Positions 26,760-36,007 of a DNA stretch of 64,000 bases are shown here, piece by piece. The translations under genes and the position numbers were made by a program. Origin of the DNA: Ancylothrix sp036704045 (GTDB lineage Bacteria; Cyanobacteriota; Cyanobacteriia; Cyanobacteriales; Oscillatoriaceae); NCBI GenBank assembly GCA_036704045.1, contig DATNQM010000029.1:1-64000 (forward strand), in the 5' to 3' direction. Every line of letters begins with the position of its first letter. Positions within the stretch are counted from its first letter, which is position 1. A model generated the notes under the pieces. It worked only from the letters and a program-made list of their open reading frames with translations. It searched no databases and was not told the DNA's origin.

Positions 26760-28295
26760 CTATCCCAGTTTTTCCAATTGTGGTATTAAGTCTTGAGTTG
26801 TATCTAACGTAGTTACATAAGCTTTCTCGGTATCTGTAAAAGCTTCAGCAGCCTTAAGTTGAGAAGTTAATAAATCAGCGGTTGCATCAGCAATATCACC
26901 AGTACGTTTTTCTAAACGTTCCCGCAACACTTTTTCTGGTGCCCTACATTCAACAATTTGCAGCGGTAATTGATGAGTTTTTGCAGTGTTAATAACTGCT
27001 TCTCGTAATGCCTGCCGGTCATATTTAGCATCTAAAATCACAGTCCAACCCACACCGGCCAATTTTGTACCTAATTCTAATAACCGACTATAGGTTTTTT
27101 GCGTCATTTCTGCCGTGTAAATTTCCGATCCTCCGCGTTCATTTAACGGAATACCGGCCAAATGTTTCCTCACTGCATCCGAACGAATATGAATCGCATT
27201 TAATCGGCGGGCAAGTTGTTTAGCAGTTGTGCTTTTTCCTGACCCAGAAACCCCAGACATTAAAATTAATTTACCTTGTTTTGGCTGTGTATATTCCCAC
27301 GCCAGTTTGTAATATTTCGCCGCTGTTTCTGAAGCTTTTTGTTTTTCTTCCGCCGAAATTGCCGGATCATCTAATAAAAAAGAAGTGACTTTTGCGCGGA
27401 CATAAGATTGCCGGCTTAAATATAAAGGCAACACCTGCAAAGCTTCCCAGTCTCCCGTTTGTTCAATGTAAGTGTTGAGATAAGCATTGCCAAATTCGGG
27501 CCGGTTTCTCGCATCAAAATCCATCACCGCATAGGCAATATCAAACATTACATCGACAAAACGGAAAGGTTCGTTAAATTCTATGCAATCAAACAAAAGA
27601 ATTTTATCTTGCCACAAAGCAATATTGCGAATATGCAAATCTCCGTGACATTCCCTAATCCAGTTATTTTCAATGCGACTTTCAATTAACGCTTCTTTTT
27701 CATCAAAAAATTTATCAGTAAAAATTTTCGTTTCGTCAAATTGTTGTTGCGTTTGTGGCCCGCCGATATATTTAACGGTTTGCTGATAGTTTTCATCAAT
27801 AGCTTGCCTAATTTGCGAAGCTTTACCAAAACTACGAATATAATCATTACTTGTACATTGTTTGTGGAAATTTGCCACAACTTCGCCAAGTTCTTCTAGG
27901 TTTTTTTCGCTTAATTTGCCTTCTTCAAATAAGTTGACAAATAAAGCTTCTTGGGGAAATTGTTTCATTTTGAGGGTATATTCTACAGCCTCATTTCCAC
28001 CAAGCAAATATTGTTCACCACTTTGAGAAATTGGTAAAACTTCCAGATAAATTTCCCCAGCCCCGCGTTTATTCATCAGCAATTCTTGCTCACAAAAATG
28101 ACGGCGTTTTTCTAGGGTAGAATAATCTAAAAAACCAAAATTAACCGGCTTTTTGAGTTTATAAACAAAATCGCCAGTTAACAATACAAAAGAAACGTGA
28201 GTTTGAATTAACTCAATTTTGTCGCATACCGGATGAGGATAAAAAGCCGGTTGCAACATTTGTTGAATCAAAGGAGGAATATTTACTGCTGTCAT
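26760..28295 (-). CDS. aminoglycoside-phosphotransferase-like and P-loop kinase fusion protein
   Basis: 511 residues in two parts. Residues 1-330 resemble the APH kinase fold, with the catalytic loop ECHGDLHIRNI and the metal-binding ILLFDCIEF. Residues 340-511 are a P-loop kinase of the zeta-toxin/gluconate kinase type: LMSGVSGSGKSTTAKQLARRL and VILDAKYDRQALREAV. Proteins of this two-domain design are widespread and usually annotated as bifunctional APH/ATP-binding proteins; no substrate is established. It converges on ndhB, with a palindromic repeat between them. Confidence 0.85.
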   Translation of the reverse strand: MTAVNIPPLIQQMLQPAFYPHPVCDKIELIQTHVSFVLLTGDFVYKLKKPVNFGFLDYSTLEKRRHFCEQELLMNKRGAGEIYLEVLPISQSGEQYLLGGNEAVEYTLKMKQFPQEALFVNLFEEGKLSEKNLEELGEVVANFHKQCTSNDYIRSFGKASQIRQAIDENYQQTVKYIGGPQTQQQFDETKIFTDKFFDEKEALIESRIENNWIRECHGDLHIRNIALWQDKILLFDCIEFNEPFRFVDVMFDIAYAVMDFDARNRPEFGNAYLNTYIEQTGDWEALQVLPLYLSRQSYVRAKVTSFLLDDPAISAEEKQKASETAAKYYKLAWEYTQPKQGKLILMSGVSGSGKSTTAKQLARRLNAIHIRSDAVRKHLAGIPLNERGGSEIYTAEMTQKTYSRLLELGTKLAGVGWTVILDAKYDRQALREAVINTAKTHQLPLQIVECRAPEKVLRERLEKRTGDIADATADLLTSQLKAAEAFTDTEKAYVTTLDTTQDLIPQLEKLG

Positions 28296-28376
28296 AGTAT
28301 TGTAGAGTGGACTTTTTCCACCGACTTTTAAAATTGGTTGATACTAGAAAAATTGTTAGGCAAACTTTAACGAGAA

Positions 28377-28400
28377 TAGGGTGAGCAAAGCCCACCCTAC
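28377..28400. repeat. palindromic TAGGGTG repeat
   Basis: TAGGGTGAGC and GCCCACCCTA pair with one mismatch. Same family as 26719-26743. It lies in the spacer between rplY and the APH/kinase gene. Confidence 0.55.
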
Positions 28401-28431
28401 TTTGAGAACTCTTCGGCAAATCTTATTGCAA

Positions 28432-29013
28432 TTAAGAAGCAGCTGGAGTTTCGGGGCCACCGGCCGGTCGGATGACGGTAACAACCACACGATCCAACTC
28501 TCCCACAGGAGTAACTCCCTCTGGCAAGTTCAATTCATTAACGTGCAAAGCATCGCCAATTTCCATCCCAGACACATCAATATCAATAGATTCGGGAATG
28601 CTATCTGGCTTGCATCTGACGGCTAGTTGAGTAAGAATAGGGTCAAGAATCCCCCCATCATTTTTAACACCAGTAGCGGTACCTACGAAATTAAGAGCCA
28701 GTTCAATTTCTAAACTATCTTGCGAAGAAACTGCAAAAAAGCTGAGGTGATAAGGGAATCCTTTCCAGGCGTGAGATTGCACTTCCCGCAACAGTGTTTT
28801 GCCACTCCAGCCGTCTGCAATCTTCAAATCAATCAGAGTATTATTAACCTTGGCTTCCCGCAGCAACGTTTCTACCGTCTTAGCTTCTACCGTCAGAGAA
28901 ATAGAGTCCGTACCGTTGTGTCCGTACAAAACCGCCGGAATAAATCCGCTGCGGCGGAGAGCATTAGCCTTACTGCCTTCTGGCCGTTTGCTGCATTCGA
29001 GTGTCAGTTCCAT
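28432..29013 (-). CDS. rplY: 50S ribosomal protein L25, CTC form
   Basis: A 193-residue 5S-rRNA-binding protein. The N-terminal L25 domain is MELTLECSKRPEGSKANALRRSGFIPAVLYGHNG, followed by the second TL5/CTC domain (LNFVGTATGVKNDGGILDPILTQLAVRCKPDSIPESIDIDVSGMEIGDALHV). The two-domain form is normal in cyanobacteria and can respond to stress. It is about 250 bp downstream of purA on the same strand, with a strong terminator between, so it is probably its own unit. Confidence 0.95.
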   Translation of the reverse strand: MELTLECSKRPEGSKANALRRSGFIPAVLYGHNGTDSISLTVEAKTVETLLREAKVNNTLIDLKIADGWSGKTLLREVQSHAWKGFPYHLSFFAVSSQDSLEIELALNFVGTATGVKNDGGILDPILTQLAVRCKPDSIPESIDIDVSGMEIGDALHVNELNLPEGVTPVGELDRVVVTVIRPAGGPETPAAS

Positions 29014-29202
29014 GATTTTCGCTTTTCCAATATTCGCCTTAACATTTTATCAAAAACCGCATCCCAAAACCCAAAAACCCTTTGATACCCAATTGGATTA
29101 AAAAACTTTTGATTAAAAAACTGCCCAAAAACTAACAGAGAAACTGGCAATAATCTGCGGTTAAATAAAAAACTATCCGCTAGTAGAAAAACTAACAAAC
29201 TA

Positions 29203-29240
29203 AAAAAAGAGTGAAGAGTCTCTACCCTTCACTCTTTTTT
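29203..29240. terminator. bidirectional terminator of purA
   Basis: AAAAAAGAGTGAAG and CTTCACTCTTTTTT form a 14-bp stem with a short loop. It lies 18 bp after the purA stop codon on the minus strand. Confidence 0.88.
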
Positions 29241-29257
29241 GTCAAAACTAAACAAAA

Positions 29258-30598
29258 TTAACCCTGAGAAGTCACCGGCTTACCATCCGCATAAAGCAGC
29301 GCCCGCTTCGGCCCGTGAATTGGATCTTCAACAATAATTGTTTGATCACGACTGGCACCCAAAGATACAATCGCAATTGGAACCTTCATCAACTCTGCCA
29401 AAAACTTCAAATAATCTAAAGCTTGTTTTGGCAAATCATCTAAAGCCCTGCAATCTGCCGTTGATGTTTTCCACCCCGGCATAGTTTCGTAAATCGGCTT
29501 ACAATCAGCAAATAAACGAGCATTATTAGGGAAATGTTCACAGCGTTCGCCATTAATTTCGTAGGCAACACAAACCTTAATTTCGTCTAATTCATCCAAA
29601 ACATCCAGTTTTGTAATTGCCAAACAATCCATTCCATTAATGCGAACCGCATACCTGCCAATCACCGCATCAAACCAACCACAGCGGCGTTTTCTTCCCG
29701 TCGTTGTGCCAAATTCTGCACCGCGAGAACACAACAATTCACCGATTTCGGCGTGTAACTCTGTTGGGAAGGGCCCCTCACCTACTCGTGTGGTATAAGC
29801 TTTGGCCACACCAATCACCCGGTCTATCATCGTAGGGCCAACGCCGGTACCAACACAAGCACCACCCGCCACCGGATTCGATGATGTTACATAGGGATAC
29901 GTTCCGTGATCCAAATCTAACAGCGTTCCTTGCGCCCCTTCAAACAAAATATTGCGGCGGCGCAAAATAGCATCATAAATTTTTAGCGAACTATCGACCA
30001 CATGAGGCCGTAAGCGTTCTGCATATTGCAGATATTCTTCAATTACCACCTGGGGATCAAGCGGTGGCAGACTATAAAGTTTTTCCAGAATGACGTTTTT
30101 ATAATTAATCGTCCATTCCAATTGTTTCCGCAACCCCTGAGAATCCATTAAATCTAAGACTCGAATCCCCGTCCGTTCCGACTTATCGGCGTATGTAGGG
30201 CCAATTCCGCGACCCGTAGTACCGATTTTGTGATTTCCTCGTTGTTCTTCCGAGGCTGCATCAATGAGCCGGTGGTAGGGCATCGTAACATGAGCCGTTT
30301 GGGAAATCATCAAATTTTTCGTCGAAATTCCCAGCGCCTCAATTTGATCTAGTTCTTGAATCAGAACCTTCGGGTCAATCACCGTACCGCAGCCGATGAT
30401 ACATTGAGTCTCTGGGTATAGTATCCCAGAAGGAATTAGATGCAGTTTAAACGTTTGGTCTTGTACGACTACCGTGTGGCCGGCGTTAACACCCCCCTGG
30501 TAACGTACAACGACATCTGCGGATTTGCTGAGCAAATCAGTAATTTTGCCTTTTCCTTCATCGCCCCACTGGGCACCAATTACAACTACGTTAGCCAA
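29258..30598 (-). CDS. purA: adenylosuccinate synthetase
   Basis: Joins IMP and aspartate with GTP, the first step from IMP to AMP. The N-terminal motif GAQWGDEGKGKITDLLS holds the catalytic Asp, followed by QGGVNAGHTVVV with the catalytic His. GTTGRGIGPTYADK, GAQGTLLDLDHGTYPYVTSSN and TTGRKRRCGWFDAV are also present. At 446 residues it is complete. It is divergent from an adenosine-deaminase-like gene, so two enzymes of adenine nucleotide metabolism share one spacer. Confidence 0.96.
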   Translation of the reverse strand: MANVVVIGAQWGDEGKGKITDLLSKSADVVVRYQGGVNAGHTVVVQDQTFKLHLIPSGILYPETQCIIGCGTVIDPKVLIQELDQIEALGISTKNLMISQTAHVTMPYHRLIDAASEEQRGNHKIGTTGRGIGPTYADKSERTGIRVLDLMDSQGLRKQLEWTINYKNVILEKLYSLPPLDPQVVIEEYLQYAERLRPHVVDSSLKIYDAILRRRNILFEGAQGTLLDLDHGTYPYVTSSNPVAGGACVGTGVGPTMIDRVIGVAKAYTTRVGEGPFPTELHAEIGELLCSRGAEFGTTTGRKRRCGWFDAVIGRYAVRINGMDCLAITKLDVLDELDEIKVCVAYEINGERCEHFPNNARLFADCKPIYETMPGWKTSTADCRALDDLPKQALDYLKFLAELMKVPIAIVSLGASRDQTIIVEDPIHGPKRALLYADGKPVTSQG

Positions 30599-30879
30599 GG
30601 GTTTTTACGCTGAACTTCACACGAATTCCAATTATGGGCGCAATGTGTTCTCCTTGTCAAATTAATTTTTGTTAATATTTAAACAAGAAAAAAATAATTA
30701 TCGCAGATTGACCCCAAGGGTGCCGGGCCAAGATTCGCCGCCGCCCTGCCACGCACAACACACCCTCATTTGAACAATACGCGCAAGATTTACTTGCTTG
30801 CTTTTGTCTTTCTACAAAGGTTTTAGAGACAAAAATCTAAAATCTCAAATTCCAACTCTAAAATTTTTTTGAGGTTATT

Positions 30880-31908
30880 GTGGCTTTACACGCTGAATTA
30901 CACCGCCATTTAGGCGGTTCGGTTGTGCCTCGCGTTCTCTGGCGTTATTTCCAGCGGCACAATTTTGAATTTACCCAGCGCTTTGAGGAATATCAAGATT
31001 TTGAGATATTTTACACCAAACCCCGAAACACCCTTGATGAATATTTGGAACTGCACACTTTGGTTGAAGGTGTGCAAACGGCAGAGATGTTGCCCTATTT
31101 TATTTATCGGCTAATTCGGGGTGCCTATATTTTTGAAAATCTTGCTTATTTGGAGTTACGTTATACTCCCTATTTACGCACTCCAGAACATTTGAGTCAG
31201 TCAGAAAGAATTGACAAAATGGCAGAAATTGTTCAAATTGTTGGTACTGCCAGTCAGTTAAATGATTGTCCATTAATTACGAGTCAAATTTTGTGTTTGC
31301 ATTCGCGTTTACCCTACGAAGTTAATCGGGCAATTGTTGATTTAGCTGCTCAATCTCGTCATTATGTTTGTGGTATTGATTTAGCAGGGGGTGATGCACA
31401 ATATGCAGAACGGCTAGAGGAGTTTATTGGGCTTTATAATTATGCTCGTTCTTTGGGTTTAAATACCACCGGCCATCTTTACGAAACTGAAGCGGGTTGT
31501 TATCCTGAACTTTTGCCGTATTTAATGCGAATTGGGCATGGTATCCAAATTCCTTTAAAATATCCTGAATTATTGCCGGAAATTGCCCGCCGTAATCAAT
31601 GTTTAGAAGTTTGCCCTACAACGTATATTAAAACCGGCACTCTCCAAGATTTACAGCAATTGAAAACGGTTTTTGAGCGGTGTTTTGATGCGGGTGTTGA
31701 TATTGCCATTTGCACAGATAATGCCGGTTTACATAATGTACGTTTGCCCTTTGAATATGAAAATTTGTTGACTTTGGATATCCTTGATTTTCGCCAATTA
31801 CAAGCTTGTCAAGAATCGGCTTTTCGTCACGCTTTTGCATGGCCTCATACTAAGGCTCCAGCTTCCATTTTAACTAATATCATTAAACCGGAACCTGTGG
31901 CAATTTAA
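30880..31908 (+). CDS. adenosine deaminase-like amidohydrolase
   Basis: 342 residues, GTG start with GAGGT upstream. The metal-dependent ADA fold is indicated by AELHRHLGGSV (HxH metal site), GHLYETE, the conserved IGHG motif (RIGHGIQI) and CPTTYIKTG. The usual TDDP near the C-terminus reads CTDNAG, so the first Asp is kept and the second is Asn. Length is normal for the family. Substrate may be adenosine, adenine or another purine; the replaced residue advises caution. Divergent from purA. Confidence 0.82.
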   Translation: MALHAELHRHLGGSVVPRVLWRYFQRHNFEFTQRFEEYQDFEIFYTKPRNTLDEYLELHTLVEGVQTAEMLPYFIYRLIRGAYIFENLAYLELRYTPYLRTPEHLSQSERIDKMAEIVQIVGTASQLNDCPLITSQILCLHSRLPYEVNRAIVDLAAQSRHYVCGIDLAGGDAQYAERLEEFIGLYNYARSLGLNTTGHLYETEAGCYPELLPYLMRIGHGIQIPLKYPELLPEIARRNQCLEVCPTTYIKTGTLQDLQQLKTVFERCFDAGVDIAICTDNAGLHNVRLPFEYENLLTLDILDFRQLQACQESAFRHAFAWPHTKAPASILTNIIKPEPVAI

Positions 31909-31931
31909 GTTTGGACTCTTTGCCCCTCTTT

Positions 31932-32025
31932 CTTATACCAATTTTAAAAAAGAATGCACCCCCCTTTTCAAAGGGGGGCTAGGGGGATCGAAGAGTGTTG
32001 AATGATTTTGGATAAATGCTATTAA
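31932..32025. repeat. repeat with C/G palindrome, related to the MITE-like family
   Basis: The perfect palindrome CCCCCCTTTTCAAAGGGGGG (31959-31978) is followed by GGGGGATCG and ends near GATAAATGCTATTA. The right end resembles those at 1-42 and 2065-2177. It sits after the adenosine-deaminase-like gene and could also stop its transcription. Confidence 0.5.
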
Positions 32026-32194
32026 CAGAGGGGAAAGCCACCCTACAAAGAGTGTAGGATTAGCAGTTGTTAAACAGTGCTTTATTTAGAAGGGGAATTT
32101 TTGTGTAGAAAGTCAAGAATATAAAATAACAAGCCTGCTCAACTTTTACCATTAGCCTACACCTCAATAAAAACCTCTAATTTTAAATTATTAA

Positions 32195-32416
32195 TTAATC
32201 ATTTTCCCATTCTTCTCTGCCCATTAAATCTCCTAGTACGTCTCTTAATAAATAATTACTTTGTTCTAATTCTCTTTCAAAATATACCCAATCTCGCGGC
32301 GGAATATACTCGCATAAGGCATAAATTCTTTGCTGACGACTAACTGCACCTGTTTGCACTAGCCGTCGTACTTCTTCTTTAATGACATCGAGGGAGTATT
32401 TCACAGAAGGCAGCAT
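32195..32416 (-). CDS. DUF4327 family protein
   Basis: A 73-residue small cytoplasmic protein of a family restricted to cyanobacteria. The pattern KYSLDVIKEEVRRLVQTGAVSRQQRIYALCEYIPPRDWVYFERELEQSNYLLRDVLGDLMGREEW matches the family as I know it. Function unknown. It stands alone between repeats and short fragments. Confidence 0.82.
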   Translation of the reverse strand: MLPSVKYSLDVIKEEVRRLVQTGAVSRQQRIYALCEYIPPRDWVYFERELEQSNYLLRDVLGDLMGREEWEND

Positions 32417-32675
32417 ATAATAAGTTTTTTCAGTAACTTTCTATACAGGTTTTAGCTTAACACAAAAATTAATACTATCCAGACGGGCTTAACTTAGTTT
32501 TCTATTTATCTGGGGGTTTTTGGGTTTGGTATATTTATTTCAAATGCTTTGGATTGATTTTTCTTATTTTGTCAAAACTCTGTGAGGGGTAATTTTTTGG
32601 ATGGTCTATTTTTTAAATTAATACAGGGCTTACTTCCACAGTTTTTAGTTTAATACTATTTGGGAAGGTCATTGA

Positions 32676-32891
32676 TCAGGGGGAGTTTGCCATCTGTTTC
32701 AGGGAGGTTAACACACCTACAATTCTTGGCGTAGACATTCCCTGTGTTGTATAAAGAGATTTTACCGCTTTGGCTGCCTTTTCTTTATCAATTTGTTTGG
32801 TAGAAAGTGCAATTGCTCTCCATTTTTCTTGATAAACTGGAATTTCCGCTTCTTGTTCCGAAGTTAAAGTTTCAATTTGAAAATTTGACAT
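32676..32891 (-). pseudogene. N-terminal remnant of a DUF6745-like protein
   Basis: A 71-residue frame. Residues 8-50 (LTSEQEAEIPVYQEKWRAIALS...DKEKAAKAVKSLY) match the start of a family of larger cyanobacterial proteins whose members continue for several hundred residues. Here the similarity stops after about 55 residues and the frame ends soon after. It is most likely a truncated relic. A short functional gene is possible but there is no support for it. Confidence 0.5.
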
Positions 32892-33030
32892 TTTTATAAA
32901 TCATTTGATGTGACTGGAAACCGGCACTGAAAAAAACAGATAACGAAAAACTGGTAGCAAAGAAACCAGCCCACCCTAAAGAAAAAAGACCCTCCTATCA
33001 GCAAAAATCTATCGCACCAGGTAAAAAATC

Positions 33031-33144
33031 CTAAACCTCTTGACACCTAACCTCATCAATGATAAACCCAATCAAGAGCAACATTAATAAAAAGAAGCCT
33101 CCTAAATAGTCGTGCTTGACAAACCAAAAAAAATAAGTTACCAA
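33031..33144 (-). CDS. possible small membrane protein
   Basis: A 37-residue frame with a TTG start, GGAG five bases upstream, and an in-frame stop just before. It reads LVTYFFWFVKHDYLGG, then a strongly hydrophobic stretch FFLLMLLLIGFII and a charged tail DEVRCQEV. This looks like a single-span protein with the basic residues before and acidic residues after the helix. No family recognised. It lies in the 411-bp spacer before topA, which is otherwise empty. Confidence 0.35.
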   Translation of the reverse strand: MVTYFFWFVKHDYLGGFFLLMLLLIGFIIDEVRCQEV

Positions 33145-33302
33145 TCAATCTCCACAAAAACTAATTAAAACCAAAGCTGATCCCAAAAAAATTTATCGGC
33201 ATCTATAGTCTTTATATAGGTGTGTGTCATAACCACAGCCCCAGACCGGAACTCTTCAAACTAAAAACTAAAATCTAAAATCTAAAATCCCTAAAATTTA
33301 CC

Positions 33303-35924
33303 ATGTCAACCCTAGTCATCGTAGAATCACCCACCAAAGCCCGTACAATTCGTAATTATTTGCCCTCCAGCTATCGAGTCGAGGCATCAATGGGCCATGT
33401 GCGTGACCTGCCCCAATCAGCCAGCGACATCCCCGAAAACGTCAAAGGAGAAAAATGGGCTCAACTAGGAGTCAACGTCGAAGCCGACTTTGAACCCCTT
33501 TACATCATCCCTAAAGATAAAAAGAAAGTCGTCAAACAACTAAAAGACGCCCTCAAAGAAGCCAAAGAACTGATCCTCGCCACCGACGAAGACAGAGAAG
33601 GTGAAAGCATAAGCTGGCACTTATTGCAAGTCCTCCAGCCCAAAGTCCCCATCAAACGGATGGTCTTTCACGAAATCACCGACCAAGCAATCAAAGCTGC
33701 TCTCAAAAACTGCCGCAACATTGATGAGCACGTTGTTCGAGCCCAAGAAACCCGCCGAATTCTCGACCGACTAGTAGGCTACACCCTATCTCCCCTCCTC
33801 TGGAAAAAAATTGCCTCTGGACTTTCCGCCGGCAGAGTTCAATCAGTCGCCGTCCGCCTGCTTGTTCAACGGGAACGCCAACGCCGGGCCTTTCGCCAAG
33901 GCACCTACTGGGATCTCAAAGCCACCCTATCAGCAACCGCCACAAAAGACAAAGCCCAAACCTTTGAAGCCAAACTGATCACACTAACCGGCAGAAAAAT
34001 CGCCACCGGCGCCGACTTTGACGAAAACACCGGCCAAATAGCAGCCGGTCGAAACGTCCTCCTCCTCAACCAAGAACAAGCCGAAGCCCTCAAACAACGC
34101 CTCAGCAACAAACCCTGGCGCGTCAGCAACCTCGAAGAACGCCCCACAACCCGCAAACCCTCCCCCCCCTTCACCACCTCTACCCTCCAACAAGAATCAA
34201 ACCGCAAACTCCGTCTGTCGGCCCGCGACACCATGCGGATCGCCCAAAGCCTTTACGAACAAGGCTACATCACCTATATGCGGACAGACTCCGTACACCT
34301 GTCCGACCAAGCCATCGCCGCTGCTAGATCCTGCGTCGAAAAACTCTACGGCAAACAATACCTAAGCCCCGAACCCCGCCAATACACCACCAAAAGCAAA
34401 GGCGCTCAAGAAGCCCACGAAGCCATCCGCCCCGCCGGCAGCACATTTCGCACTCCCCAAGAAACCGGCCTCTCTGGACGAGAATTTGACTTATATGATT
34501 TAATCTGGAAACGCACCGTCGCCTGTCAAATGGCCGACGCCCGCCAAACCCAAATCACCCTAGACTTACAAGTAGAAGACGCCGGCTTTCGTTCCACCGG
34601 CAAACGCATCGACTTCCCCGGCTATCTCCGCGCCTACGTTGAAGGTTCCGATGACCCCGACGCCGCCCTCGAAGATAAAGAAGTCATCCTTCCTAACCTG
34701 AAAATTGGCGACAGTCCCACCTGCCAAAAACTCGATGCCATTGGCCACGAAACCCAACCACCGGCCCGCTTTACCGAAGCCTCCCTTGTGAAAATGCTTG
34801 AAAGTGAAGGCATAGGCCGGCCCAGCACCTACGCCAGCATCATCGGTACTATTATTGATCGTGGCTACGCCCAACTCGTCTCTAACGCCCTTGTCCCAAC
34901 TTTTACCGCCTTTGCAGTCACCAGTTTACTAGAAAAATATTTTCCAGAATTAGTAGACCCCCGCTTTACCTCCCGGATGGAACAAACCCTTGATGATATT
35001 TCCACCGGCGAAACTCAATGGCTACCTTATCTCAATAAGTTTTATCTCGGCGAAACAGGACTGCGAAAACAAGTAGACACCCAAGAAAGCCAAATTGATG
35101 CCTCTGTAGCCCGAACCGTTGAGTTAGAAAATCTCGATGCAAAGGTAAGAATAGGCCGGTTTGGCCCCTACATTGAAGTCCAAAACGGCGAAGGAGCCGT
35201 CACTGCTTCTATTCCCAAAAATTTAACACCCGCCGACTTAGACCCAGAAAGAGTAGAAGTCTTACTGCGCCAAAAAACCGAAGGCCCAGATATCGTCGGT
35301 CAACATCCTCAAACCGGCGAACCAATTTATCTTAAAGTTGGTACCTATGGCCCCTATGTTCAACTCGGTGAAGAAACATCCGATGCTAAGAAAAAGCCCA
35401 AAACCATGTCTTTACCCAAGGGTGTTACCCCCGAAAATGTCACCCTTGAAATGGCCGTCGGTTTGCTTTCTTTGCCTCGCCCTTTAGGTGTTCATCCCGA
35501 AACCGGCGGGAAAATTTCCGTTAGCTTAGGCCGTTTTGGCCCCTATGTCTTGTACGACCAAGGCAAAGATGCTAAGGAATATCGTTCATTAAAATCTACC
35601 GATGATGTCTTGACAATTGACTTCAAACGTGCATTAGAACTATTAGCAGAACCGAAAAAAGGTGGACGTGGTACGAAGGGCAAAACAAAGGAACCCCTCA
35701 AAGCATTGGGAAATCATCCAGCCGATGATGAGCCGGTGAATATTTATGATGGCCCCTACGGCGCGTACGTCAAACACGGCAAAACTAACGCCTCGATCCC
35801 CGAAGGCGAGACGGTGGAAACGTTGACGTTGGCAAAGGCAGTGGAATTGCTGGCTGCTAAGGCTTCTGGGGGTTCAAAAAAGGCCGGTACTCGCAAAACT
35901 TCAACCCGCAGTAAAAAAAGTTAA
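33303..35924 (+). CDS. topA: DNA topoisomerase I
   Basis: An 873-residue type IA topoisomerase that relaxes negative supercoils. The Toprim domain is MSTLVIVESPTKARTIRNYL with the acidic triad in LATDEDREGE. The active-site tyrosine lies in GYITYMRTDS, and STYASIIGTIIDRGY follows. From about residue 600 the C-terminal part has repeated RFGPYIEVQ/ TYGPYVQL/ RFGPYVLY/ PYGAYVKHG units, a repeated domain typical of cyanobacterial TopA in place of zinc fingers. A lysine-rich end (KKAGTRKTSTRSKKS) completes it. Full length. Confidence 0.96.
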   Translation: MSTLVIVESPTKARTIRNYLPSSYRVEASMGHVRDLPQSASDIPENVKGEKWAQLGVNVEADFEPLYIIPKDKKKVVKQLKDALKEAKELILATDEDREGESISWHLLQVLQPKVPIKRMVFHEITDQAIKAALKNCRNIDEHVVRAQETRRILDRLVGYTLSPLLWKKIASGLSAGRVQSVAVRLLVQRERQRRAFRQGTYWDLKATLSATATKDKAQTFEAKLITLTGRKIATGADFDENTGQIAAGRNVLLLNQEQAEALKQRLSNKPWRVSNLEERPTTRKPSPPFTTSTLQQESNRKLRLSARDTMRIAQSLYEQGYITYMRTDSVHLSDQAIAAARSCVEKLYGKQYLSPEPRQYTTKSKGAQEAHEAIRPAGSTFRTPQETGLSGREFDLYDLIWKRTVACQMADARQTQITLDLQVEDAGFRSTGKRIDFPGYLRAYVEGSDDPDAALEDKEVILPNLKIGDSPTCQKLDAIGHETQPPARFTEASLVKMLESEGIGRPSTYASIIGTIIDRGYAQLVSNALVPTFTAFAVTSLLEKYFPELVDPRFTSRMEQTLDDISTGETQWLPYLNKFYLGETGLRKQVDTQESQIDASVARTVELENLDAKVRIGRFGPYIEVQNGEGAVTASIPKNLTPADLDPERVEVLLRQKTEGPDIVGQHPQTGEPIYLKVGTYGPYVQLGEETSDAKKKPKTMSLPKGVTPENVTLEMAVGLLSLPRPLGVHPETGGKISVSLGRFGPYVLYDQGKDAKEYRSLKSTDDVLTIDFKRALELLAEPKKGGRGTKGKTKEPLKALGNHPADDEPVNIYDGPYGAYVKHGKTNASIPEGETVETLTLAKAVELLAAKASGGSKKAGTRKTSTRSKKS

Positions 35925-36007
35925 TCGGGAATAGGTAATTGGTGTTTAGATAGCAGTTTCCTGAAGAGACTGCGGTACACCCTATCTATAAACCTTAAGC
36001 AATACCG

